Assembly (NCBI GenBank): GCA_027942475.1
Contig: JAQFVP010000011.1
Span: 1 to 41,772, forward strand
DNA from: Simkania sp.
GTDB lineage: Bacteria > Chlamydiota > Chlamydiia > Chlamydiales > Simkaniaceae
DNA length: 41,772 nt
Reading direction: 5' to 3'
A program made the position numbers and the translations under genes. Below, one piece after another: positions 26,063 through 34,527 of this stretch. Numbering within the stretch: position 1 is the stretch's first letter; the number at the start of each line of letters is the position of its first letter. The notes under the pieces were generated by a model. That model did no database searches. It worked only from the letters and a program-made list of their open reading frames with translations, and was not told the origin of the DNA.

Positions 26063-27217
26063 TTACTCAACTTCAAGAACGTAAAAAGCGGGGAAGGCAA
26101 AATTGTTATTTTCTCGAGGTGAAACAATCAGAGTAACCCGTTTGCCCACGAGGCTTTCAAGGTCTACGTGGGTACTGTACACATAAGCAAAGGGCACATC
26201 TTTTTCTTTCAAAATATAATCCCCCGGTTTTGACTTGATTGGCTCTCGATAGCTTTCCAAGATACCCGAAATGAGTTGCCCCTTGAGTTTTTGATCCCGA
26301 TAAAAATCTCGCATTGTTTTTGCGTGATGCATCGCCGACCAAGACAAGTAGAGCGCTTCTTCGACAGGTTCCCAAATCTTCATCCGATCTGTTGGGGATG
26401 CAAAGCTTTGCTCAGCTTCGGGCGAAAGGTCCAAAGAGGAAAGGCCTTTAGTTTGACTCATCTTTGTGGCTTCGAGCTCTAGATGAGAAATTTTGCGGTT
26501 TAGATAGTCTTCCCGAAACTGAGTCAATGCACGGCTCGATTTTTCAACATAACTCTCAAAATCGGAATAATCGCTCAAGATGGTGTTGTAGCTGTGCACA
26601 ATGCGCTGCTCATCAATTTCGTGAAATGGCTTGAGCAGTTCCGTTTGGGTTAAAGTCTGCGTAGCTTCGAAAAGCTGCTTTACAGCCTCTTTGCGCTTAT
26701 CGTAAACCACTTTGATTTCCGGTTTACCTGCATACTCGATATACTCTTTGGCGATAAAAAAGAGGGTGTCAGTCGGCATGGCGATCTCAAGCCATTTGTT
26801 GTTGCCTGGGCAAATTTTTCCGTGTACCTTTGCTCCCGTACTGTAGTGACCGATGATGGGTGCGTCCCGATCGGGTGCTAAACGCACGTTTACCCGCTCT
26901 CCTTCCACGACATCGTCAATGACAAAACCGCGGAAGATGAACGCCTTGGTATCTTCTGGGGGGTGCACGGCATAAAAGTCTCCCTTTTCTGCAGCTACTA
27001 CAACATAATCCCCTTTGGGCAGTTCAACAACAATTTGGCTGTCGAGCTCCGGGGATACTCTCATCCGGACATTATTTCCGACGAGCTTGCCTGTGAACGG
27101 CTTAAAAGAGGCGCTTATCAATGCCGGTGGAGAGGAGGTTTCAGACTGCTCTGAACAAAGGCTTGAAAAGGCGGTAGCCATGAAAAACAGAGAATAAATG
27201 GGAAAACGAGCACACAT
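26063..27217 (-). CDS. Secreted protein with two bacterial SH3 domains (Ctad1/CT017-like)
   Basis: This 384-residue protein begins with a Sec-type signal peptide (about 1-21, PIYSLFFMATAFSSLCS). Two SH3b-like domains follow: one around VRMRVSPELDSQIVVELPKG (about 50-105), the other around VNVRLAPDRDAPIIGHYSTG (about 108-165). The remaining ~220 residues are largely helical with a C-terminal beta segment. AGGAGG lies nine bases before the ATG. The architecture and its place next to the CT016-like and phoH genes suggest it corresponds to C. trachomatis CT017, known as the adhesin/invasin Ctad1, which carries two N-terminal SH3 domains. Adhesin function is not established for this lineage; a cell-wall-binding role is the alternative. 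Confidence 0.75.
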   Translation of the reverse strand: MCARFPIYSLFFMATAFSSLCSEQSETSSPPALISASFKPFTGKLVGNNVRMRVSPELDSQIVVELPKGDYVVVAAEKGDFYAVHPPEDTKAFIFRGFVIDDVVEGERVNVRLAPDRDAPIIGHYSTGAKVHGKICPGNNKWLEIAMPTDTLFFIAKEYIEYAGKPEIKVVYDKRKEAVKQLFEATQTLTQTELLKPFHEIDEQRIVHSYNTILSDYSDFESYVEKSSRALTQFREDYLNRKISHLELEATKMSQTKGLSSLDLSPEAEQSFASPTDRMKIWEPVEEALYLSWSAMHHAKTMRDFYRDQKLKGQLISGILESYREPIKSKPGDYILKEKDVPFAYVYSTHVDLESLVGKRVTLIVSPRENNNFAFPAFYVLEVE

Positions 27218-27312
27218 GTGAGTTGATCCTCCTGATAGAAAACCTAAATGCTCATTCTAGAAAGATGTTATTTAAAATACCAGAGAAAAAAGGGGAATGG
27301 TTGCTGCAAAAC

Positions 27313-28047
27313 TTAACTATTTAACACAGTTCGGATGTGTTCGCAATTTTTTTGACCACATGTACAACCGACTGGACTGCCGAGAAATACGCGATAATGC
27401 TCTGTTTTATCGATGGGATTGGTTACCTCGTAGAGATTTTCACTTGTCTGCTCAATTTCCCAATCTCGGAACTTAAGATCCTCTTCGGACACCCTTTCTT
27501 CTTCTTCTTCCGCCTGCGTTTTAGAGTCAAAGTTCTCGGACCAAATCGCTCTTGCAATTTGGCAGTAGGTGCAGTTGCAATGGGGCTCTGGTTTGGCAAT
27601 GTTCGATTGCTCAAAATCTATTCCAAAAGTTTTGGAGATCGAAGCGATCCTACGAAGCATTTCTTCGGGCAGATCGGGAGCGTTTGACTGCTGCGGATTG
27701 TGGCAGAGCATCGATCCGAGTTGGTCAAAGGCGTTTGCTCCCTTGAAGATCTGGAAGGGGACTCCAAGCGAAAGGGGGGTGTTGTTTTGCCCTGATCCAT
27801 GGTGTTTGGTCGCATCGGGCGAAGCACTTTGTCGCTCCTCTTTTTCGAGAAAAGCGCTATGCGCTGCAAACACCTGTTCAATCAATGAGGGGGTTAAATG
27901 GGGGACTTGAATTGTCGAACCACTTTGCAAAGCGACGATGAGTGTGGGTTTTCCGTCTACTTCGTTCATATGAAGCGTGCTTACGTTTTTCCACGAAGTC
28001 GATATGTAGGGAGGAAGGCTTAAAATTTTATGATTGATCTTTTTCAT
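27313..28047 (-). CDS. SWIM-like zinc-finger protein (CT016-like)
   Basis: This 244-residue protein starts at the ATG at 28047, with GAGGT a few bases upstream; an in-frame GTG at 28065 is the alternative. The C-terminus reads CTCGQKNCEHIRTVL, matching the SWIM zinc-finger pattern C-x-C-x(n)-C-x-H. Another cysteine cluster, HCNCTYC, lies near residue 160. Between them is an acidic stretch (QAEEEEERVSEEDL). The N-terminal 70 residues look like a small beta/alpha domain. No enzyme motif is visible. Order and orientation with the SH3 gene and phoH resemble CT017-CT016-CT015 in C. trachomatis (from memory). SWIM fingers bind DNA or protein; the role here is unknown. Confidence 0.7.
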   Translation of the reverse strand: MKKINHKILSLPPYISTSWKNVSTLHMNEVDGKPTLIVALQSGSTIQVPHLTPSLIEQVFAAHSAFLEKEERQSASPDATKHHGSGQNNTPLSLGVPFQIFKGANAFDQLGSMLCHNPQQSNAPDLPEEMLRRIASISKTFGIDFEQSNIAKPEPHCNCTYCQIARAIWSENFDSKTQAEEEEERVSEEDLKFRDWEIEQTSENLYEVTNPIDKTEHYRVFLGSPVGCTCGQKNCEHIRTVLNS

Positions 28048-28594
28048 GTCTACCTCAACGATCACAACTGCTTTTCTTTAGTACGCTCATTATAACTTTA
28101 GTAGAGTGTCAAAGTCAAGAATATATTAGCACTCACAAGTTAAGATTGCTGAAAATAGGCTTATATCATTTATTATTAACAACATATAAAAATAAAATTT
28201 TTTGATTTTTTCCTGATTTGGCTCGATTTGATGGAAACAAATTTCGGATCATATATAAGGAAAAGAAAGGTGGATTTTTGCTTGGTAAGACCATTTTGCG
28301 AACGGGGGGGCAGGAGGTATGCTCTTATATGAGATGTGCCTTGCGCATCCAAAGACCATCTTTTATGAAAAAGCAGGTTTAGCCATTCACCACCTTTTAT
28401 TGCACATTTTTCTATTTCGGATCAGCTTCGTATGAGTAGCAGCGGGTTTGTAGTCGATAAATTGTTAAAAACCCAGTATGATGGGGGGCGCAGCTTTTTC
28501 ATTGCACCTTTTGAAAGGGGAAGGCGTACCCATTCGAGATCAATGTGCAAGTCTTTGCGAAAAAAATACTTTATCACCAAAAAGGAGGCTGCCC
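28048..28594. other. Long intergenic region before phoH
   Basis: This 547-base gap separates divergent genes. Its first part (28080-28260) is AT-rich. Near 28312 lies AGGAGG directly followed by an ATG opening a 38-codon frame (28319-28435). Spacing is too short for good initiation and the product is unremarkable, so I do not call it. No RNA gene was recognised. Promoters for both flanking genes presumably lie here. Confidence 0.4.
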
Positions 28595-29899
28595 ATGCCA
28601 CGCAAAACGTTTGTTTTGGATACCAACGTTTTTCTTCACGACCCAGAAGCTGCTTTAAAGTTTCAAGACAATCATGTGGTTATACCACTAGTGGTTTTAG
28701 AAGAATTAGATAAACTCAAACGTTTTACTGATGAACTCGGGAAAAATGCCAGACAAGTCATCCGATTTTTAGATGGATTGGGAGGGAAAATTTTTGAGGG
28801 GGTTGTGCTTCCAAATGGGGGCTATTTGTCTATTTTTATTGAAAGCAAAAATGTGGACAGACATGGATTCCCCCTTTCACTGGAATCCAAAAAGCATCGC
28901 ATCCTATTTGCTGCATACTGGCTTAAGCGAGAGGGACATGAAGTTGTAATCATGATCTCTAAGGACTTTGTTTTGCGTATCAAAGCAGAATCGATTGGGA
29001 TTGAGGCGCGAGATTATGCAAATCTCAAAGAGTCTTTTGATCATCTTTATAGTGGCTATCAAAAAGTGGAGATAGAAAAACAAAAAATTGATGAGTTGAT
29101 GACCCGGGGCCACCTATCTCTTCCCGAGCTTGATTTTTTCCCCAATGAATTCTGCCGTTTAAAAGCAGGCGAGCAATCAAAAGTACTTGGAAAGTACAAC
29201 AAAAAGAAAAGCCGCATAGAACTTTTGCCTATGCAAGCAGAAGATATTTGGGGGATTCATCCGCTCAATGATAAACAGCAATGCGCAATAAAACTTCTCT
29301 TAGACGATAGCATCAAACTCGTCACGTTGGTGGGTCAGGCTGGAACGGGAAAAACGTTAATGGCGCTCATAGCGGGACTTAGAAAAGTGTTTGACGAAGC
29401 CACCTATAATCGCATTTTGGTCAGTAGACCCATTATGCCCTTGGGAAGGGATATTGGATATCTGCCCGGAACAAAAGAGGAAAAAATCTACCACTGGATG
29501 CAACCGATTTACGACAACCTCGAATTTGTCTGTGAATCGATCTCGGGTACCGATAATAGCGCAGAAACCAAGCAGTGGATTATGGAAAGCGAAAAAATTG
29601 AGATGGAGGCTGTGACCTTCATCCGTGGGCGCTCACTTGCGCACACCTACACCATCATCGACGAAGCGCAAAATTTGACTCCCCACGAGGTCAAAACGGT
29701 GATTTCAAGAGCGGGCAGAGGGACTAAGGTCATTTTAACAGGAGATCCCACGCAGATTGACAATCCCTATCTTAATAAAGACTCGAACGCGCTGACCTAC
29801 GTGATTGGTAGATTTAAATCGTATGAGATATACGGGCACATCTTTTTTGATAAAACGGAGCGTTCGGAGCTCGCTGCGCTCGCTGCTGATATCTTGTAA
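28595..29899 (+). CDS. phoH: PIN-PhoH family ATPase/ribonuclease
   Basis: This 434-residue protein joins an N-terminal PIN nuclease-like domain to a C-terminal PhoH ATPase. The PIN domain (about 1-135) has acidic residues in FVLDTNVFLHD and VVLEELDKLK. The ATPase has Walker A GQAGTGKT and Walker B TIIDEAQNLT, plus ILTGDPTQID. The PIN-PhoH arrangement (PhoH2/YlaK-like) is associated with RNA unwinding and cleavage. The start is set at 28595 because AAAGGAGG (28581-28588) lies six bases upstream. A longer frame from 28478 adds 39 residues without support. C. trachomatis has a phoH gene (CT015) in the same neighbourhood. Confidence 0.9.
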   Translation: MPRKTFVLDTNVFLHDPEAALKFQDNHVVIPLVVLEELDKLKRFTDELGKNARQVIRFLDGLGGKIFEGVVLPNGGYLSIFIESKNVDRHGFPLSLESKKHRILFAAYWLKREGHEVVIMISKDFVLRIKAESIGIEARDYANLKESFDHLYSGYQKVEIEKQKIDELMTRGHLSLPELDFFPNEFCRLKAGEQSKVLGKYNKKKSRIELLPMQAEDIWGIHPLNDKQQCAIKLLLDDSIKLVTLVGQAGTGKTLMALIAGLRKVFDEATYNRILVSRPIMPLGRDIGYLPGTKEEKIYHWMQPIYDNLEFVCESISGTDNSAETKQWIMESEKIEMEAVTFIRGRSLAHTYTIIDEAQNLTPHEVKTVISRAGRGTKVILTGDPTQIDNPYLNKDSNALTYVIGRFKSYEIYGHIFFDKTERSELAALAADIL

Positions 29900-29941
29900 A
29901 AAATATGCGCTCTAATTAAAAGGTGCATTTATAGGAAAGTG

Positions 29942-31057
29942 ATGAAACAAAAAAAAATCCGCGTTGGTGTTTTGTTTGGGGGGCAGTCACCCGAACACGA
30001 AATTTCCCTCCTGTCTGCCCGGTGCATGATCGAAAATATAAACTTAGAAAAATATCAAGTGCTCTTGATTGGGATCAACAGAAAAGGGGAATGGTTTTAT
30101 TTAGACCGAGCAAAGTTTCTTGCTTTATTTGAAAATAATAATATCCCCCTATTTGAAGGGGCAGACCCATCTTTACCTTTGGGGATCTTTGCTCAAGACC
30201 AAGGGTTTTCTCCTCATTTGCTGCGCAGTCAATGTGATCTCGTTTTCCCACTGCTCCACGGCCCTTTTGGAGAGGATGGGACAATCCAAGGACTGCTCAA
30301 GCTAGCCAACCTCCCCTTTGTGGGGTCAGATGTTTTGGGCTCTGCGATCTGTATGGATAAAGGGATCGCAAAACGGCTGCTCAAAGAGGCGGGGATTCCC
30401 ACGCCCCGCTTTCGCTGCGTGAAAGCCGGGGACCTATTTGACTTGCAAGCTTGGATAAAAGAGATAGGGCTTCCCCTATTTGTCAAGCCGGCAAGACTTG
30501 GCTCTTCGATTGGGATGAGTAAAGTGCACAATCTGCGCGAGCTCTTGCCCGCGATGCAAACCGCTTTTCAGTATGATGAAAAAATCCTTTTAGAAGAATG
30601 TATCGAGGGTCGGGAGATAGAATGCGCCGTTTTGGGAAACGGGGAATTAGCCGTCTCTTTGCCCGGAGAGGTGATTCCTACACATGAATTTTATTCTTAT
30701 GAAGCGAAGTATATTGACCCTAAAGGAGCCCTTTTCAAGTTGCCGGCAGAGCTAGACAATAGCGCGGCGTTAGAAATCCAAGAGCTCGCTAAGAAAGCGT
30801 TTTTGAGTCTCGAATGTGAAGGAATGGCTCGCGTTGATTTTTTCTTATCCAAAGAGGGCGAAGTGTTTGTCAACGAGATAAACACAATTCCCGGACTTAC
30901 GCAAATTAGCCTGTATCCTAGGCTTTGGGAGCTCAGCCATATTTCTTATTCTACGCTAATCGACCGGCTCATCAATTTGGCCCTTCAAAGACACGAGCGG
31001 TGGCAGGGCTTAAAAAAAGGGGCCCCGAGTGACTCACACTTTGTCCCTTGCCTTTAG
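29942..31057 (+). CDS. ddl: D-alanine-D-alanine ligase (stand-alone)
   Basis: This 371-residue ATP-grasp ligase makes the D-Ala-D-Ala dipeptide for peptidoglycan precursors. Signatures present are GGQSPEHEISLLSA (N-terminal), PLLHGPFGEDGTIQGLL, PFVGSDVLGSAICMDKG, LFVKPARLGSSIGMSKV and VNEINTIPGLT. The start is the ATG at 29942, with AGGAA just upstream (GTG at 29939 also possible). In Chlamydiaceae Ddl is fused to MurC; here it is a separate gene of normal length. It overlaps the convergent MFS gene by four bases. Confidence 0.95.
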   Translation: MKQKKIRVGVLFGGQSPEHEISLLSARCMIENINLEKYQVLLIGINRKGEWFYLDRAKFLALFENNNIPLFEGADPSLPLGIFAQDQGFSPHLLRSQCDLVFPLLHGPFGEDGTIQGLLKLANLPFVGSDVLGSAICMDKGIAKRLLKEAGIPTPRFRCVKAGDLFDLQAWIKEIGLPLFVKPARLGSSIGMSKVHNLRELLPAMQTAFQYDEKILLEECIEGREIECAVLGNGELAVSLPGEVIPTHEFYSYEAKYIDPKGALFKLPAELDNSAALEIQELAKKAFLSLECEGMARVDFFLSKEGEVFVNEINTIPGLTQISLYPRLWELSHISYSTLIDRLINLALQRHERWQGLKKGAPSDSHFVPCL

Positions 31058-32268
31058 GCAACTCTCACCCTGTTTGCAAAGATGAGAATGATCCCCCCAA
31101 TAAAGGCAAAAACTGCGCCTATCATATTTGGCAAACCGATCCACAAAGTGGTTAAATATCCCCCAACAAGCCCCGTTGCAGCTTCCCCAAAAAATTGGAT
31201 TGCCATGTTCGCACCGAGTGCTTGTCCTTGGATTTTTTTAGAAGTTGCATTTGAGATCATGAGCACCGGATAGGTAAAACCAATTGCGATACAAAACCCT
31301 AGGGGAATCAACGTCCCAAACAAAGCGAGCGGGGAAGAGGCGGCTAAAAAAATCAGCATACTCAGCCCCAGACAGATCGACCCCAAGATCGCGATTTGTG
31401 TCACGGCCCAAACCCGGGACATCAACTTGAATAAAACAGGAGCAATCAGGATCAAGAGCGAAATATAGGCGATGATCTTTCCGATTTGCTTGGTCTCAAA
31501 CTGAAAAGAAATGAGGAAGTAGGAGGAAAGGAAGTTAAGAAAGAAAAAAATGGCGAGAAAAAAACAGAGGTTCGCTGTAAAAATGGGTTGCAGTTGTTTG
31601 ATTTTTAAGCTTTCAAAAAAAGAGGTCAGGAGGTGGCGCAGATGGACGGTAATGGTCTTATCTGCGACATGCGTTTCTCGAAACGAGCTCCAAACAATTA
31701 TGGATCCGAGAGATACGGCCAAGGCTCCAAACCAAAACGGGGTATCGGACTGAAACCAGGTAACCACATCGGAATCGGCCAAATATCCCCCGATTAAGGG
31801 GCCGAACAGGAAAGCACTGCCACTCAAAGAGAGCATCCAACCAAAATTTTTGACTTTCGTTTGCTCATCCTCGGTAATATCTGTAATACTTGCTTGCGCA
31901 ATGGTGACGTTCCCCTCTAAAAGCCCTACCCAAAAGCGACTGCAAAATAGCAACCAAGGAATTTGATACCTAATAGAAAGCGCCGCCCCAATATATCCGG
32001 GGATGATCGAAACAAGGGAGATGAGCAAGATAGGTTTACGACCATACTTGTCCGAGAGTCTGCCCATCATGGGTGCCCCTATAAATTGCCCTATGGGGTA
32101 CATTGCAAAAAGCACCCCGAGCAGGATGCGGCGCCCTTGCTCGCTCACATCTGGGGATAAAATGCTCAATTTGAGATCGAGAAAAAGGCGGGGAAAAATA
32201 GGGAGGGCAAGGGAAAACCCCAAATAGCCGAGAAAAAGTACAATCAGAACGGGAAAGAGTCGCTTCAT
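31054..32268 (-). CDS. MFS drug-exporter-like transporter (TetA/DHA1 type)
   Basis: This protein has about 404 residues from the ATG at 32268; an in-frame start at 32343 would add 25 residues and reach into the secretin gene's end region. It has 12 predicted membrane segments. The first-half A-motif GRLSDKYGRKP is intact and is followed by FCSRFWVGLLEGNVTIAQA, as in DHA1 exporters related to TetA and Bcr. Motif D/C-like SLSGSAFLFGPLIGGYLAD is present. Substrate unknown; an efflux role is likely. It converges on ddl with overlapping stop codons. Confidence 0.88.
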   Translation of the reverse strand: MKRLFPVLIVLFLGYLGFSLALPIFPRLFLDLKLSILSPDVSEQGRRILLGVLFAMYPIGQFIGAPMMGRLSDKYGRKPILLISLVSIIPGYIGAALSIRYQIPWLLFCSRFWVGLLEGNVTIAQASITDITEDEQTKVKNFGWMLSLSGSAFLFGPLIGGYLADSDVVTWFQSDTPFWFGALAVSLGSIIVWSSFRETHVADKTITVHLRHLLTSFFESLKIKQLQPIFTANLCFFLAIFFFLNFLSSYFLISFQFETKQIGKIIAYISLLILIAPVLFKLMSRVWAVTQIAILGSICLGLSMLIFLAASSPLALFGTLIPLGFCIAIGFTYPVLMISNATSKKIQGQALGANMAIQFFGEAATGLVGGYLTTLWIGLPNMIGAVFAFIGGIILIFANRVRVA

Positions 32269-32364
32269 AATACACGAAATGATAACAAAACAAGCAGAAA
32301 TCTTCGAAAATTTTTCTTTGAAAAAAACAGGGGGGAATCCCAACTCAAAGAAAAGTAAGGCGGG

Positions 32365-34032
32365 TCAAAGTGACTCTTCTTCTCCCATCCCCTCGGTTGA
32401 AAGGGGAGTTTGCCCTTTTATTTGATCGATCCCTTCTTCAAACATCTTTTCGTCTTCTGTTTGCGATTTAAATTGTTTTTCTTGGTGCAATGTAATTGCC
32501 TTCTGATCTTCTATACCATCGATAATTTGTGGACGAACAAATATGATCACACTCCGTTTTTCCCTGTGCGTGTCCTGTTTGCTAAAAGCAGCGCCAATAA
32601 TGGGAAGGCCCCCCAAACAAGGGATTCCAGACCGATGTTTTTGTTTTTTATTTCGGATCACGCCGCTGAGTACCAAAAAGCTTTTATTGGGGACATGAGC
32701 TTGGGTTTGCATATTGGTTTTTGTCGTATGTATTCCGTTGAGCTCCCCCATTTCACTCAAAGCTTCTGTGATTTCTTGATTCACGTCTAACGTAATCACA
32801 TCACCTTCCCCCATCAAGGGCTTAATATCGAGACTCACGCCCACATCGCGATATTCAATATTTACGTTTTCAACGGTATGGCTGCCCGTATTCGTTACCT
32901 TTGAACCGGTAAAAGGCAGGTTGTCCCCCACAAAAATGTGAGACATTTTGTTATCCTGTGCGATGATTTTCTGATTTAAGATAATGGTGCTATCCCCTTC
33001 CGATTCAAGAGCCGAAATAAGAGCGCCCAAAGAGAGATAAGAAGCGCCCTTGTGGAAAATGATATCCCCAATCACTCCGAGGTCAAACCCCTTCCCGATG
33101 GGGAACTGGCTCGTGCCAGTTGGGCGTGTGGCTTGACTAATCGATTTGATTGTTTTTGCAAAAGGGGCTTCAACCGGGGATTTTGGAAAACTGCCCGCTG
33201 CATATCCAATCCTATCTCGATACTTTCCCCCTCCTCCCCATTCTAGTCCAAAATTCAGCAAGTTTTTCACTCCTGTTTCGATGACCAAAACTTCGATAAA
33301 AATTTGTTTTTGGGGCACATCTAAATGCTGTATCAAATCGGTGAGCTCTCGGCTGCCCTCCTCGGAACCTGTGTACAAAAGTGAATTTGTGGATGGGACC
33401 CACTGCATCGAGACAATCGAGCGAAAAAGATCTGAAGTATTCCCTTGAGGATGGCTAGAATCAGCAGCCATTTTTTTGATAATTTCTTGAATTTCGCTCC
33501 CTTGATGATACTTGAGCTTGTATGTGTGGAATTCATTTTGCCACCTGTTTTCTGTGAGATAGGGAGCGAGACAAAGCCGATCTTCCCGATCCTGGGCGAG
33601 ATAAATCGCATCTTGCACTTTTTCGAATTTTTCCTCCCCTTTCTGTGTGTGCTCTAGCTCTATGAGGTCCGATTCTTTGATTTTTTTTAAAGAAAAATAC
33701 TCGCTGTGTTTCTCCGTTTTGACTCCGTTTTGCTTTAAAATTTGGATCATGATTCCCAAAATACTTTCTGCATTCGTCGGTTTGTTTATGATCAAACTCG
33801 TCTGGAAGTCGGGGAGGCTCTGGTCATAGACAAAGTTGGATCCAGAAATTTTACCGACAAAACGCAAGAACTCAAAAATCGAAATATCTTCAAAATGGAC
33901 CGTGATCCCAGGTTCTTGTTCGCTGGGGGAGGGCGTATCGAAAATAAGCGTCTGATCACATCTTGCTTGTGTAAAAGAGCATAGCAAGAAAGCGATCGAA
34001 AAAATGGATAACACTACGGGTCGCAATCGCAT
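32365..34032 (-). CDS. Secretin (GspD/PilQ-like outer-membrane channel)
   Basis: This 555-residue protein has an N-terminal signal peptide (about 1-24). An N0-like domain follows (EDISIFEFLRFVGKISGSNF), then a ring-building N domain ending VPSTNSLLYTGSEEGSRELTDLI. The secretin core begins IFIEVLVIETGVKNLLNFGLEWG and includes VPNKSFLVLSGVIRNKK and the conserved GLPIIGAAFSK, VIIFVRPQII. It is shorter than typical GspD (about 650-750), with fewer N domains. No gspE, gspF or pilus genes adjoin it. It could serve type II secretion encoded elsewhere, or a filament system. The acidic C-terminal ~60 residues may bind a pilotin. Confidence 0.88.
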   Translation of the reverse strand: MRLRPVVLSIFSIAFLLCSFTQARCDQTLIFDTPSPSEQEPGITVHFEDISIFEFLRFVGKISGSNFVYDQSLPDFQTSLIINKPTNAESILGIMIQILKQNGVKTEKHSEYFSLKKIKESDLIELEHTQKGEEKFEKVQDAIYLAQDREDRLCLAPYLTENRWQNEFHTYKLKYHQGSEIQEIIKKMAADSSHPQGNTSDLFRSIVSMQWVPSTNSLLYTGSEEGSRELTDLIQHLDVPQKQIFIEVLVIETGVKNLLNFGLEWGGGGKYRDRIGYAAGSFPKSPVEAPFAKTIKSISQATRPTGTSQFPIGKGFDLGVIGDIIFHKGASYLSLGALISALESEGDSTIILNQKIIAQDNKMSHIFVGDNLPFTGSKVTNTGSHTVENVNIEYRDVGVSLDIKPLMGEGDVITLDVNQEITEALSEMGELNGIHTTKTNMQTQAHVPNKSFLVLSGVIRNKKQKHRSGIPCLGGLPIIGAAFSKQDTHREKRSVIIFVRPQIIDGIEDQKAITLHQEKQFKSQTEDEKMFEEGIDQIKGQTPLSTEGMGEEESL

Positions 34033-34527
34033 ACTTTTGTACTGCGCGTGAACTCATCAGATAGAATGTTGATATTTATCTCATCTTTAGCAATCAATGT
34101 GTGCTCCTATAGATCTACATTTTTTAGAGAGGTATTTGCCGTCTTGTAAGACCATCCATCAAGAGTGAGGATGCTTAAGCCAAAGTTTATCTCTACTCTT
34201 CTGTTGCTCGGTTTGGACTGTATCAACTGATCTTTCTTGCACAGGAGATTTTAAATCATAAGCAAGCCAAAGAGTTTAGAGATAGTTATTTTTAATGGCC
34301 GTGTCAGATTTTGGAAGTTTACAAAAGGTTAGTTTCTCATAAATTTCAGAATTTAAATATTTTGCAGCGATTTTTCTTTAATAAAAATTAATAGTAAGTA
34401 ATGGATAGAAATGGTGAAAAACGGCTTTTTTGGGCAACCTGATCGAGGTGATGATGCCTAATCGCATCCTTTGCAAAAAAAAAGGGGTAGTTAAAAGGGA
34501 AGAATCTTGAAAGAGAGATGCATTTTT
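34033..34527. other. Intergenic region without recognised gene
   Basis: This 495-base stretch lies between two minus-strand genes. A 38-codon open segment on the plus strand (34179-34295, ending QAKEFRDSYF) has no start codon. It might be a worn remnant of a longer gene, but I cannot assign it. A 12-base palindrome (GTCTTGTAAGAC, 34141-34152) is present. The stretch near 34470-34490 is A-rich. Promoter elements for the secretin gene probably lie here but none is clear. Confidence 0.4.

Noticed and set aside
28319-28435. 38-codon frame preceded by AGGAGG, in the phoH upstream region
   Set aside because: The ribosome-binding site is one base from the ATG, the product is short and featureless, and no coding bias is visible.
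28478-28594. N-terminal 39-residue extension of PhoH
   Set aside because: The ATG at 28595 has an excellent AAAGGAGG at ideal spacing and begins directly with the PIN domain; the extension has no such support.
34179-34295. Open segment ending QAKEFRDSYF that looked like a gene remnant
   Set aside because: It has no start codon, is flanked by stops and matches no family I can name; chance is as likely.
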